A stretch of DNA of 19,009 nt from Asterionellopsis glacialis (taxonomy: Eukaryota; Bacillariophyta; Plagiogrammaphyceae; Rhaphoneidales; Asterionellopsidaceae). Positions 1-8,302 of this stretch are shown one piece after another. The DNA lies in contig WKLE02000428.1 of assembly GCA_014885115.2 (NCBI GenBank), positions 1-19,009 on the forward strand, read 5' to 3'. Under the pieces are notes generated by a model. It ran no database searches. It was not told the DNA's origin and saw only the letters and a list, made by a program, of their open reading frames with translations. Position numbers and translations under genes: made by a program. Every line of letters starts with the position of its first letter. Within the stretch, counting starts at the first letter, position 1.

Positions 1-348
1 TGCAGATCGCCACTTTTGAATCACGAACATCCGGGTCTCTTCCAGGCCTTTTCAAAAACTGGGATGTCATTTGATGGCAATCTGATGGCAATCTTGATGC
101 CCGGACACCCTATTGTATTTCGATTTGCAACCTGATATTCATCGATACCTGGTAGGAGTATTATATTTTTATATTATTATAAAATTAATCAAATCAGGAT
201 CCAGCACAGTGTATCCATGTTCTTTGGATATCCAAAGAAAAAAAAATCGCGTATCTTTCCTTTCATCCTGAAAAATCGCGAACCAACAAAGTAATCGCGA
301 AAAATCACACTCTGCACTGTTGTTATAAATTTTCAAAACAATACAAAC
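1..348 (+). promoter_or_regulatory. Upstream region of the cysteine synthase gene
   Basis: I see no gene in this stretch, which should hold the promoter and 5' leader of the cysteine synthase gene. A 12-base direct repeat, TGATGGCAATCT, occurs at 72-83 and 83-94. Three copies of AATCGCG lie at 245-251, 274-280 and 293-299, and two of them form the palindrome TCGCGA. The last 30 bases before the ATG are A-rich, which suits a start context. Regulatory function is inferred only. Confidence 0.4.
245..299 (+). promoter_or_regulatory. Three AATCGCG sites upstream of cysteine synthase
   Basis: Exact AATCGCG copies start at 245, 274 and 293, between about 50 and 104 bases before the start codon. The second and third extend to the palindrome TCGCGA. 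Clustering of a CpG-containing motif in AT-rich promoter DNA suggests a transcription-factor site, but no factor is known to me. Confidence 0.35.
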
Positions 349-1519
349 ATGGCGTCACGCGGAAAAGGTTATGGTGAGTTGCTCGACAACATTTCCCAGA
401 CTGTTGGAAATACACCTGTCGTAAAAATCAACGACCGATTGTGTCCTGCAGGTCGTACAATTTATGTCAAGTGTGAATTCTTCAATCCCCTCTCCTCCGT
501 CAAGGATCGCCTTGCCCTCTCTATCGTTGAGACTGCTGAAAAGGAAGGCAAGATCAAGCCCGGAGATACGCTAATCGAAGCAACATCCGGTAATACTGGT
601 ATTGCAGTTGCCATGATGTGTGCACAGCGCGGGTACAATTGCGTCATTGTTATGGCAGAACCTTTTTCAGTCGAACGAAGGAAGTTAATGCGTATGCTTG
701 GTGCCAAAGTAATTATCACTCCTAAGGCTGGCAAAGGATATGGTATGGTTGAGAAGGCTGCAGAACTGGCTGAAAAGCATGGATGGTTTTTGTGTCATCA
801 ATTTGAGACTGATGCGAACTGGAAGTTCCACGAGGAAACAACTGGTCCTGAAATCATCAATGATTTTAAAGGCAAACAACTCGACTACTGGGTAAGAAAA
901 TTCACTTGATATCACCTAATGCCATTAGTTGGATGAAAATGTTGTCTTATTCACTTATCTTTTTCGCTTTCTTCCTATTATCCGTTCATAGGTGACTGGC
1001 TATGGCACAGGTGGAACCTTCCATGGTGCTGGAAAGTATATTAAGGCGGAGAGGCCTGATGTTAAGATTGTACTCGCTGAACCTGCTGCTGCTAACTTAA
1101 TTGCTTCTGGAATTAGCACTGAACGTAACGATGACGGAAGTCCAAAAAGCACCCACCCCGCCTTTAAAGCCCATCCCATTCAAGGATGGACACCTGACTT
1201 TATTCCCTTAAATCTTGAGGGTGGACAGAATCTAAATCTCATGGATGATTATGTGGCAATTCCAGATGGTGCCGCAGTCGAAACTTCACAAGCTCTTGCT
1301 AAAACTCAAGGAATCCTCACTGGTATCTCTGGTGGTGCAACCATGTGGGCAGCAATTGAGACAGCAAAAAAGGCTCCCGAGGGCAGCGTTATCCTTGCCA
1401 TGCTCCCTGACACAGGTGAACGTTACTTGTCAACTCCACTTTTTGCCAGCATTAAAGCTGACATGAATGATGAAGAACTCGAGATCGCGAAATCAACTCC
1501 TAATTACATCTTAGAGTAG
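349..1519 (+). CDS. Cysteine synthase (O-acetylserine (thiol)lyase), two exons
   Basis: This PLP enzyme makes cysteine from O-acetylserine and sulfide, the last step of sulfate assimilation. Exons are 349-891 and 992-1519, joined in phase 0, giving 356 aa, slightly longer than the usual 310-330. Visible landmarks are the PLP-lysine motif NPLSSVKDR with K52, the substrate loop TSGNTG at 79-84, the ETTGPEI segment at the end of exon 1, the phosphate-binding GTGGT at 186-190 immediately after the splice junction, GISGGA at 292-297 (many homologues have GISSGA), and PDTGERYLST near the C-terminus. The first ATG has an A-rich context, and the family's conserved GNTPVVKI begins about 20 residues in. 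I see no obvious plastid or mitochondrial presequence, so a cytosolic location is more likely. A cystathionine beta-synthase is unlikely, because there are no CBS domains and no heme-binding extension. Confidence 0.95.
892..991 (+). other. Spliceosomal intron in the cysteine synthase gene
   Basis: The intron is 100 bases, with donor GTAAGA and acceptor TTCATAG. Removing it joins ...LDYW to VTGYGTGG and restores the glycine-rich PLP phosphate loop in frame. Translation into the intron reaches a stop within a few codons, so splicing is required for a full enzyme. Confidence 0.95.
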
Positions 1520-2052
1520 GCATGCAAACACAGATTCTTTGATTGCGGTCGATGAATATTTTATGAATTTCGTATAAAGAATATTAACAATACGTCTATC
1601 TCCACAAATTATACTACCTATCGGTACTAGTAAGTGACTTCAGAGTACCATCCCTTGCTGGTCCTCGCCGCGTTAAGCTTGAAATTGGGGGCTGCGATGC
1701 TTTTTTAATGACGCATTTTGCGCAGTAAGTGCATTTTCGACCAAAAAAAACTTACGACGATGATCCTCAACATGAAGGTGATTGTAGTGAATTTTTTTTT
1801 CGAATTATTGCTTTTCAGATTGCATCCAAAACATGTAAACCTGTTGCGTGGATCAATTCTGTCTGAGTCATAAATTAAGCAAAGGCGCTTACATTATGGT
1901 CAAGCTAAAAAAAAAATTTATGGAGGTCCAGCCTAAAATGGCTGATTGAATACATTTGTTGTATGTACTGTAGGACTACAGTACAGTGGATCATATTTCA
2001 TATTATTTCATTTAGGAATAGTCGAAGCATCAAGAGAGAGTGGTCCCACTAG
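1520..2052. other. Gene-free stretch downstream of cysteine synthase
   Basis: This AT-rich DNA with several A and T runs should contain the 3' end of the cysteine synthase transcript. A small palindromic patch built on GTACTGTAGGACTACAGTAC lies near 1964-1983. I see no coding sequence on either strand. Confidence 0.5.
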
Positions 2053-2586
2053 GACTACCTTCACCAATCGTATTTGAGTAGATGGGGAAATTTTTATAGT
2101 CTGAAGGAAGAATCTACAGGAAAGGGCTTCACATTTTTAATGCCTTACTTTCATGGCAACGTTGGTATAATTGATGGTATTATGTTTAGGTAAGTTGCCA
2201 TAGATTCCACAATCTTTTAATGTTTATGCTTGATGACTAAAGAATACCTACCATGTTACTTCTTTCAAAAAAATCACCAACATCTAATTGGTGCTATTGC
2301 TATGGTGACACAAGAAGATGATGTGCAGTTTTTGGATTTTGTGTTCTGGACAGTTGCTGCAACCATCATCGCAGAGGAACAGCTCATTGGTCAAAGAATG
2401 TTGGGTGATATGATAGTGGTATCAGGGTTTGGACCAAAGTATAAGGACATGGTCTTCCATGGAATCTCAGCCATTGGCAATTATGCTGAAATATATAACT
2501 ATTCTGTGGAATTGTTAGTTCCACGGCAGGGTCGTAATTTGCTGAATACAATTCCATCTAGACCACAAATGTTATCCTATTTTTGA
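2053..2586 (+). pseudogene. Remnant of a bacterial-type amino-acid-binding ABC transporter protein (AapJ/BztA family, solute-binding family 3)
   Basis: In bacteria these periplasmic proteins deliver amino acids to an ABC transporter. Two blocks in the same frame resemble the family. Codons around 2119-2190 read GKGFTFLMPYF..., like the segment that follows the conserved SRNTTWT motif. Codons around 2275-2586 read IGAIAMVTQEDDVQFLDF, then a WT..A...AEE segment, then AIGNYAEIYNYSVE and GRNLLN, which match the C-terminal DDQW...AEE...GNYGE...RGLNALW portion of AapJ. The N-terminal third is missing. Between the blocks only about 85 bases replace what should be about 285, and they contain stops at 2191 and 2218. 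A GTAAGT after the first block resembles a donor, but I found no acceptor that restores the missing domain. I therefore call it a pseudogene. The isolated 118-aa reading frame from 2230 to 2586 could still be transcribed. Confidence 0.6.
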
Positions 2587-3595
2587 AAGCGTTAAATTAT
2601 ATTTATGTTTCTCAAACTTACGTTCTAAACATTTTGGTTCTACGAGAAAATCTTGCTAATTAATATGCTTCGAAGTTTGGTCATTGTAATTTATACTCCA
2701 GGGTGCATTTGGATTACAGATCATACCAATTTTTGTATGAAAAAGGAAAAACTCTTGGTGATAGCCAGGTTTCTGTATGACACGCATTATATTTCCATGA
2801 TATTTATCATCACACTATTGGGTTAGTTGGGAACTACAATAGTGATAGCCACGGTTCTGTCGAAGATATATTAAAGATGGAGACAATGTGAAAATAGAGC
2901 AGAACTTTCCTGAGTTAAATCTACCTATAATTTTCAATGAAATCGTCCATCATGCAAACTAGAATCTACTCTGCTTATCATCTTTATCTCCACCCTAAAT
3001 TTCTTCTATTTTTTTCAGCATCAAGAAAGTTCACAAAATCATCATGTGTGGCGTATTCGTAACTTTACTAAGTGGATGCAGAACTAAAACGCAAGATTTA
3101 GATTTACACCCAAATTGGTCTGTTTAATTATTCCTGGTCAATAGTCAATATTTAGAACCTGGGCGTGACACTCTTGTTGCACCCAAACGTGATCCTTGCG
3201 AGACATTCAAGTGCCTTCTTGTTTAGAATCTTGAACAAAAGAATGAGATTACTTGCTTAGTAGTAATGTAAACCGGGTTTTTGAGTTTGTTGATATTTCT
3301 CATTTCTATGTTCTGTACTGTAGCTCCCGTCTGTTCTTGTTCCGGTGGGTCCTGCCTTCCCACGGACGGTCCTCCATCCTACATAGCCGTACATTTTGGT
3401 CCTACAGGCAATATCGTACCAAGTGAACAGGTAAAGAAATAAGATAGGCGCCAGTAAGTTAGTAGGACTGTTTTGAGGCGAGACGCCCTCACAGCCAACC
3501 ACGATATTTTTGCCCATCGACCATTACCGCTGTCAACCACTGAACTCTCTTTTCTCATTGATTTTACGCACTGATCGTACCGCAATCAAAGAAGC
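2587..3595. other. Intergenic region upstream of ELP4
   Basis: This is about 1 kb without a recognisable gene. A loose repeat GATAGCCA(G/C)GGTTTCTGT-like occurs near 2760 and again near 2842. The last 300 bases should include the ELP4 promoter and 5' leader. Minus-strand open frames at 3257-3517 and 3379-3585 show no family features and overlap this leader, so I leave them out. Confidence 0.5.
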
Positions 3596-5074
3596 ATGTC
3601 GTCCTCATTCAGAAGACGTCCTCGTACCTCAACATCACCAGCAGGCGTAGGAACTCCAAGCGGAACGACAACTTCTGGAGTATTATCGGCTGTCTTAAAA
3701 GGTACAAAACCATGGACAGGTGGTGTTACACTAACGTCGGTGGGACTTCGTGACTTAGATTCTATTTTGGGTGGCGGACAACCTTTGGGGACATGCATCC
3801 TCTTAGAGCAAGACCGATGGACACCCGACTTGGCTATGAGCTTATGCCGGTATTGGATCGCTGAAGCTGTATCCCACGAACAGACAGTATTGGTACCAAT
3901 CGTCACTAACAAGAATGATGGCGAACGGGATGCTCATTCGTCGGCTTACGCACCTCCATCCTTAGCACTACACGTAGACGACGTGAACGATAGCGAGATT
4001 GGACTACACGAAAGTGTCTCGCGTGATGCTGTAGACGCGCTATTAAGCTCCTTGCCAAGAAATTTACATTGGGACAAGAAATCTTGTTTGTCTACAAGTG
4101 CAAATGCAGACGCAGCAAAGCAAACAGATGAATTGCAACAGCATCAACGACTCCCACTTGAAATACTGGAAGAAGAAGAGGGAGATGATCAAGAACAAGA
4201 TGCAGAAGCTGGGTTGCAAATAGCATGGCAATACAGACAAGATGTACAAAAAGAGCGATCAGGACATTCTGTCAAGAGTGGATCAACGGCAGCTTCGTCT
4301 ACTAGTCGGGATGTCTACTGTCATTCGTATGATTTATCAGGACGAATGAGTGAACAACAGCAAGAAATAGAGAAGAATATCTCTTGTGTCCATATTGAGA
4401 ATGTTCCATGTGGTGAGGGACAAACGTGCACGCAATCACGACAATGCGGGTTTCGAATCTATAAACAAATACTGAATCGTGTTAAACAGCACATGGGACC
4501 ACACAGTAACAAGGTTGTCCGTCTCCTTTTACACAATGCTTCAGCTTCAACCACATCGGTTGCATTGCCTTTGTTACTATCTTATATCCGTTCTCATCGA
4601 TTACCAGTTGTCATAATGGTGACCGTACAACCATGGAACTGTAGATCAAGTCGAAAATCTCTGGTGAATTTGCGTCGAGCAAGTGATGTTGTGTTGCAGA
4701 CACAAGGGTTTGCTTCACGTCAAGAATATCCTCCTCCGCCAGAATTTCGACATTTACACGGACTATTGGTATTGCCAAAAGTTTCTGTTGTGACTGCAGC
4801 AACTGCTAACGGTGGAGGTCACTTTGCCGATCTTACTACAAGGAATCGTCCTCCAGCTCACGTGTACGGCCTAAAACGTGATCGACGTAAACTCCATATA
4901 CCTTTACTCCATATTCCTCCAGAAGATTATGCAGGTGGAGGAAGTGTTGGTGGTGGCGGCGTACGCAGTGGTGCTGGTCGGCCACAGGCAAAGAAAGAAA
5001 GCAGTAGTGCATCAGCTAAGAAGACAAGCAGCACTGGGTGTGGAACCGGGACTTCATCTTTGCTTGATTTTTAA
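3596..5074 (+). CDS. ELP4: Elongator complex protein 4 (PAXNEB family)
   Basis: Elp4 is a RecA-fold subunit of the Elp4-Elp5-Elp6 ring of Elongator, the complex that modifies wobble uridines of certain tRNAs. The protein is 492 aa in a single exon. The N-terminal part has the family pattern FRRRPRT (5-11), then TSVGLRDLDSILGGGQPLGT (47-66) and ILLEQD, a degenerate Walker-A region without the classical GKT, as is normal for this subunit. The C-terminal half carries VVRLLLHNAS, VVIMVTVQPW, LVNLRRASDVVLQ, FRHLHGLLVLPK and the KRDRRKLHIPLLHIPPE element. Roughly residues 100-260 are acidic, Gln- and Ser-rich and not conserved, and this insertion explains the extra length over human ELP4 (about 420 aa). 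A Gly/Ser/Lys-rich tail ends in LLDF. The start is the first ATG ahead of the FRRRPRT motif. Confidence 0.9.
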   Translation: MSSSFRRRPRTSTSPAGVGTPSGTTTSGVLSAVLKGTKPWTGGVTLTSVGLRDLDSILGGGQPLGTCILLEQDRWTPDLAMSLCRYWIAEAVSHEQTVLVPIVTNKNDGERDAHSSAYAPPSLALHVDDVNDSEIGLHESVSRDAVDALLSSLPRNLHWDKKSCLSTSANADAAKQTDELQQHQRLPLEILEEEEGDDQEQDAEAGLQIAWQYRQDVQKERSGHSVKSGSTAASSTSRDVYCHSYDLSGRMSEQQQEIEKNISCVHIENVPCGEGQTCTQSRQCGFRIYKQILNRVKQHMGPHSNKVVRLLLHNASASTTSVALPLLLSYIRSHRLPVVIMVTVQPWNCRSSRKSLVNLRRASDVVLQTQGFASRQEYPPPPEFRHLHGLLVLPKVSVVTAATANGGGHFADLTTRNRPPAHVYGLKRDRRKLHIPLLHIPPEDYAGGGSVGGGGVRSGAGRPQAKKESSSASAKKTSSTGCGTGTSSLLDF

Positions 5075-5080
5075 AAAATG

Positions 5081-5139
5081 GTAAGTTTATGGTTTCAGGT
5101 TTACACATGCCTTGTCGTAATTGCGTTTTCGTTTACTAG
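5081..5139 (+). other. Candidate 3'UTR intron of ELP4
   Basis: Six bases after the ELP4 stop codon there is a strong donor, GTAAGT, and 59 bases downstream a pyrimidine-rich acceptor TTTACTAG. If spliced, this would be an intron wholly within the 3'UTR. It changes no coding sequence I can see. An alternative acceptor TTTCAG lies near 5098 but would leave an implausibly short intron. Confidence 0.35.
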
Positions 5140-5606
5140 GAGGTCCGAAGTACATAGGCGTTGCCCTTGGCCCTTTGAAATCTGTAAAAGATTATCCGAG
5201 TATTGCAAAATGCATACTCGTTGCGGTATTCTTGACCATTTTTCATCCATGGCTATTTGAGGATAAAATGTTCTCAGTAGGGTGTCACTGTCTTCGAAGA
5301 ATAACTTGAGTCCACGTTTTAACCCAGCAAAATTCTCTTTACTTTTATGGATTTTCTGCTGGACCTGTCTGTCGACACAATTATATATCCTTTCTGCTAT
5401 CAAATATTTCTCGTTTGGTTTAGCTGCAACACAATTGTTCTCTCATGACTTCTTGCTGTGTGTTGAACATTTTTGTAGCCTATTAGCATTTCGGTGTGTA
5501 TAGAACAACTTTACACCAATACCAATTTCTTAATTACACTATTATTGCTACGAAACTTTCTTTGCTTTCAGATAACACCTTTAAGCACGCTGCCATCAAG
5601 TACACT
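5140..5606. other. Gene-free stretch between two convergent genes
   Basis: This region should contain the 3' ends of ELP4 (+) and of the repeat-protein gene (-). It is T-rich on the plus strand. Several open frames of 60-100 codons exist in multiple overlapping frames with no recognisable domain, so none is annotated. Confidence 0.45.
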
Positions 5607-6554
5607 AAGCTTGTTTTATCCACGAACCAGCATTTTTAATGATAGCGAACTATATATTCTCCTTCTGGTCCAAACACAATACGCTTTACTTGTTTATTTT
5701 TCACGCCCCGCTCGTTGAGAAAGCTAGTCATTGAGTCCGCCGAGACATTATCAGCCCAGCATTGAAAGCCGTTCGTCTCTCGCATGTAATATTCTCCGTC
5801 TGGTCCTAGCGACACAAAGTCTATGTTACCTTTTTCGCCACGTTCTGCAATTATTTCAATAAGATCATATTCCGACAGCCCATGATAACACCAAGACCCA
5901 CAGGTGTAGCCAACAAACCAATCATCGTTATCTTGACCAAACGCAACTGAACGCACCTTCCTATTTTTCTGTTTGTCCTGCAGCTGCTCTGTGAGTGACT
6001 CCGGACCTACCCAGGAACTGCTTCCGTTGGAAAACTGAATGTAGTAACGATCATACAAAGATATTGAGGAGTTGGGTGACCGTTTTGACGGCCGCGAAGC
6101 TTGTCGTATAGTGAGACTGGCAATCCATCGGCATTTGCATATCTGAAATCCCCATCTTCATAGAGAGTTGCAATTGAGTCATTCGGGCCTAAGGCAACAC
6201 AAGTGCATGTTTTATTGAAATTTCTATCGAGATGCTCCCGTTGCTCTTCATAGGCAAAACGAATGAAACTAAGTCCTCGATAAATACGGGAGGCGTTCAA
6301 TGCATTCAATTCCTTCCTTTTTTGCGATTGCTGTGATTTCATCTGTTGAAGTTTAGCTTTGGTTTTCTTACATTCGTTAACTCAACTTTCGTAGCATCCA
6401 ATTGGGACTTTGTGTTAAATGACTTATCTTGAAGTGATTGGATGCGACCTTGATTCTTCTTTGCCTTCGTGGCGAAGGTGCACAGCCGTAAATCATGACC
6501 TGAAAGGATGATTTCTTTTGTATAAATACGGGAGCGGTGGAGAAAAACAATCAT
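5607..6554 (-). pseudogene. Disrupted gene for a coiled-coil protein with ~43-residue aromatic/Gly repeats
   Basis: Three frames on the minus strand together give one protein-like product. The first (6554 to about 6370) is Lys/Gln-rich and coiled-coil-like. The second (6342-6062) continues with KRKELNALNA and the first repeat (CVALGPND...YEDGDFRY...LYDKLRGRQ). The third (6058-5636) carries four more repeats with the pattern V..V.FG..(D/E)Y.V.Y..G...W.G....L...L..R, for example FVSLGPDGEYYMRETNGFQC. The frame is lost near 6360-6380, near 6060 (about 10-11 bases missing relative to the repeat period) and at 5636-5638, where a 1-base shift would continue into KNAGSWIKQA before a stop. No intron solves the second or third break, which favours a pseudogene over a spliced gene. 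Similar repeats occur in uncharacterised protist proteins; the function is unknown to me. Assembly indels are the main alternative. Confidence 0.55.
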
Positions 6555-6952
6555 TGCTTGTTGGTTACTGGCTATTTCATATTTTGTTACTCCTTACTCT
6601 GGCATCTCTGGGCGAGCAACAGCGCCAAAATTAAGAGGCGGCACTTTCAACTTCCATGTGGTCCAAGTTAGGGTATATAGAAGTGGAATGAGTAAGGTGT
6701 ATGCTATTCTAAAAAGTTGTTGGTAGTATGCACACCGGCAAAGTTGAAGTGTTGAAGTTCTGGATATTTTGATTTCGTAAATTTCTATTTTCATTTGGGC
6801 TCTGCGTCCTCTTAGAGACCCTTCTCTTTCGGATATTCGTGTTAAAGAACATTGGGCCATTTATTTCTTGTGATGATGTATGTGAACAATTTCAAACTAT
6901 TTTAACTCCTATACTTTTGGTTGAGATCGTGGACTATGACCTTCAAGCGTGC
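6555..6952. other. Gap between the STING-like gene and the repeat pseudogene
   Basis: This 398-base gap lies downstream of the STING-like gene and upstream of the repeat pseudogene, both on the minus strand. It should hold the 3'UTR of the former and the promoter of the latter. An 88-codon minus-strand frame at 6594-6860 begins with ATG and is Arg-rich with one hydrophobic stretch, but resembles no family I know. It could be an unannotated first exon of the downstream locus, or chance. Confidence 0.4.
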
Positions 6953-8302
6953 CTATCCTTGTTGAAGAATTTCATGTAGCCATCCAAGTCTATTGTCCGG
7001 GTTATCCGGATTGTAACGATGAATTTCAATAATATTCTTGAAAGCTGGGTTAAATTCGTGACGGCTAATCACGATTTCCAAGTTCAGGACAAACCTATCG
7101 ATTTCTTGGCGTTCAATTTCAATCCATTCTGGTGCATCGTGAGAGGTATTGCGATGACGGAGGCGTCGATCCACAGCATCCTCCATGACACGAATAGTGG
7201 TGGGAATGTCCACCAGGGCATGCTGAGAATGCCACTCACCACTACTTTCGGTATCTGCTTCAGTTTGTGCACGGTAGAAACAGGTATAGTGACGACCGTC
7301 TCCTTCTACCATGGCCCAACCCAAATGTCCTCGAAACCGATCAGCATAGTTATGTTTGGCAAGTCGGATTTTCTCTGGAATCAAAATCTGGAATTTCAGT
7401 TCATTTCGAATCTCATTCGTGAGAAGAACCGTATCTTCAATTTTGCGTGGTTTACTTCCCTCTGGTGGTGCTACACCAATATCATACAAATAGTTCCGTC
7501 CTTTCTTACGCATCATAGATTCTACGACAGGCCGTACAAAGTTAAGATAATAACCTTGTGCAAGTGAGAAAGCAGGAGAAATATACGTGACAGGTGCACG
7601 GAAGAAATCAACAACGGGGTTTTCAAAGTGCGACCAATCAGCATCCCTGTGCGCACGAAAAAGTGGTTGACGGAGTACATCTTGTGATTCTGTATGACGA
7701 CTTTCATCATCTAAAGCAATACGGAATACACGGTAAGCTGCAACATCAAATTCAATTTTTGTTTCTGGTATATCTTCCATAACCACTAAAGTGGGACGTC
7801 CCAACGAATGGCAAATCCCTAATTCGTAAAAGACATTGGGGTTTCCGCCTGTCGCATCAACAATCACAATATCAGCTCGGTCAATCGCATAAATTACATC
7901 ATTCATGATATGATCACCTCCAAGATCGTACGGGGTTTGTAATTTATAGTTCATTTTTCTGTCATTTTCAGATACTTCGTTCTCTTCGATTTCGGTAAGG
8001 AGTGGTTGGATAATATTACGTTGTAATCTTTTGAGTCGGGCCTGTTCTCCAAGTTCCATGTCCTTCATTGGACCAATAATGATACAAGACCGTTCTCCAT
8101 GATGTGCTTGCATTTTGATACTACCACAAGATTGCAGTCGTATATCGATGTTTGTACTATAGTTACACGTATTAGAACCACCAACCAGAGCAGCAGCAGC
8201 AGGAACAAAAATCGAAGAATCGGCAAAATAGAAAATTAGCAATATATGGGTTAAACATAGCACGAGGAATGACCTATTGAAACAAGAACACATGATAATC
8301 AT
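6953..8302 (-). CDS. Nucleoside 2-deoxyribosyltransferase/TIR-like domain fused to a prokaryotic-type STING domain
   Basis: The 449-aa single-exon protein reads as three parts. Residues 11-26 are a hydrophobic segment (LVLCLTHILLIFYFA) preceded by one Arg, either a signal peptide or a membrane anchor. Residues 71-176 look like a nucleoside 2-deoxyribosyltransferase-like domain: CIIIGPM, AIDRADIVIVDATGGNPN, then VFYELGICHSLGRP, in which E160 sits where the family's catalytic Glu is found. Residues 237-429 look like a STING domain: YISPAFSLAQGYYLNFVRPV (240-259) resembles the first STING helix, FQILIP (304-309) the central strand, VDIPTTIRVME (364-374) the ligand-contacting loop of bacterial STING, and a last helix (392-415) plus IIEIHR completes the fold. 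In bacterial CBASS, STING binds cyclic di-GMP and activates an attached NADase or similar effector. Eukaryotic function here is inference. M64 is an alternative start just before the first domain. No CD-NTase lies nearby. Confidence 0.75.
   Translation of the reverse strand: MIIMCSCFNRSFLVLCLTHILLIFYFADSSIFVPAAAALVGGSNTCNYSTNIDIRLQSCGSIKMQAHHGERSCIIIGPMKDMELGEQARLKRLQRNIIQPLLTEIEENEVSENDRKMNYKLQTPYDLGGDHIMNDVIYAIDRADIVIVDATGGNPNVFYELGICHSLGRPTLVVMEDIPETKIEFDVAAYRVFRIALDDESRHTESQDVLRQPLFRAHRDADWSHFENPVVDFFRAPVTYISPAFSLAQGYYLNFVRPVVESMMRKKGRNYLYDIGVAPPEGSKPRKIEDTVLLTNEIRNELKFQILIPEKIRLAKHNYADRFRGHLGWAMVEGDGRHYTCFYRAQTEADTESSGEWHSQHALVDIPTTIRVMEDAVDRRLRHRNTSHDAPEWIEIERQEIDRFVLNLEIVISRHEFNPAFKNIIEIHRYNPDNPDNRLGWLHEILQQG

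Noticed and set aside
6331..6385. A 29-base GT...AG segment that would restore the frame of the repeat-protein gene
   Set aside because: 29 bases is below any plausible spliceosomal intron length here (others are 88-127 bases), and the locus has two further frame breaks that splicing does not solve.
6594..6860. 88-codon minus-strand frame between the STING-like gene and the repeat pseudogene
   Set aside because: It has no recognisable domain and no clear splice connection to either neighbour. I mention it in the gap entry but do not call it as a gene.
7019..7567. 182-codon plus-strand open frame
   Set aside because: It lies antisense within the STING-like gene, has no family features and its composition follows the opposite strand. 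It is a shadow frame.
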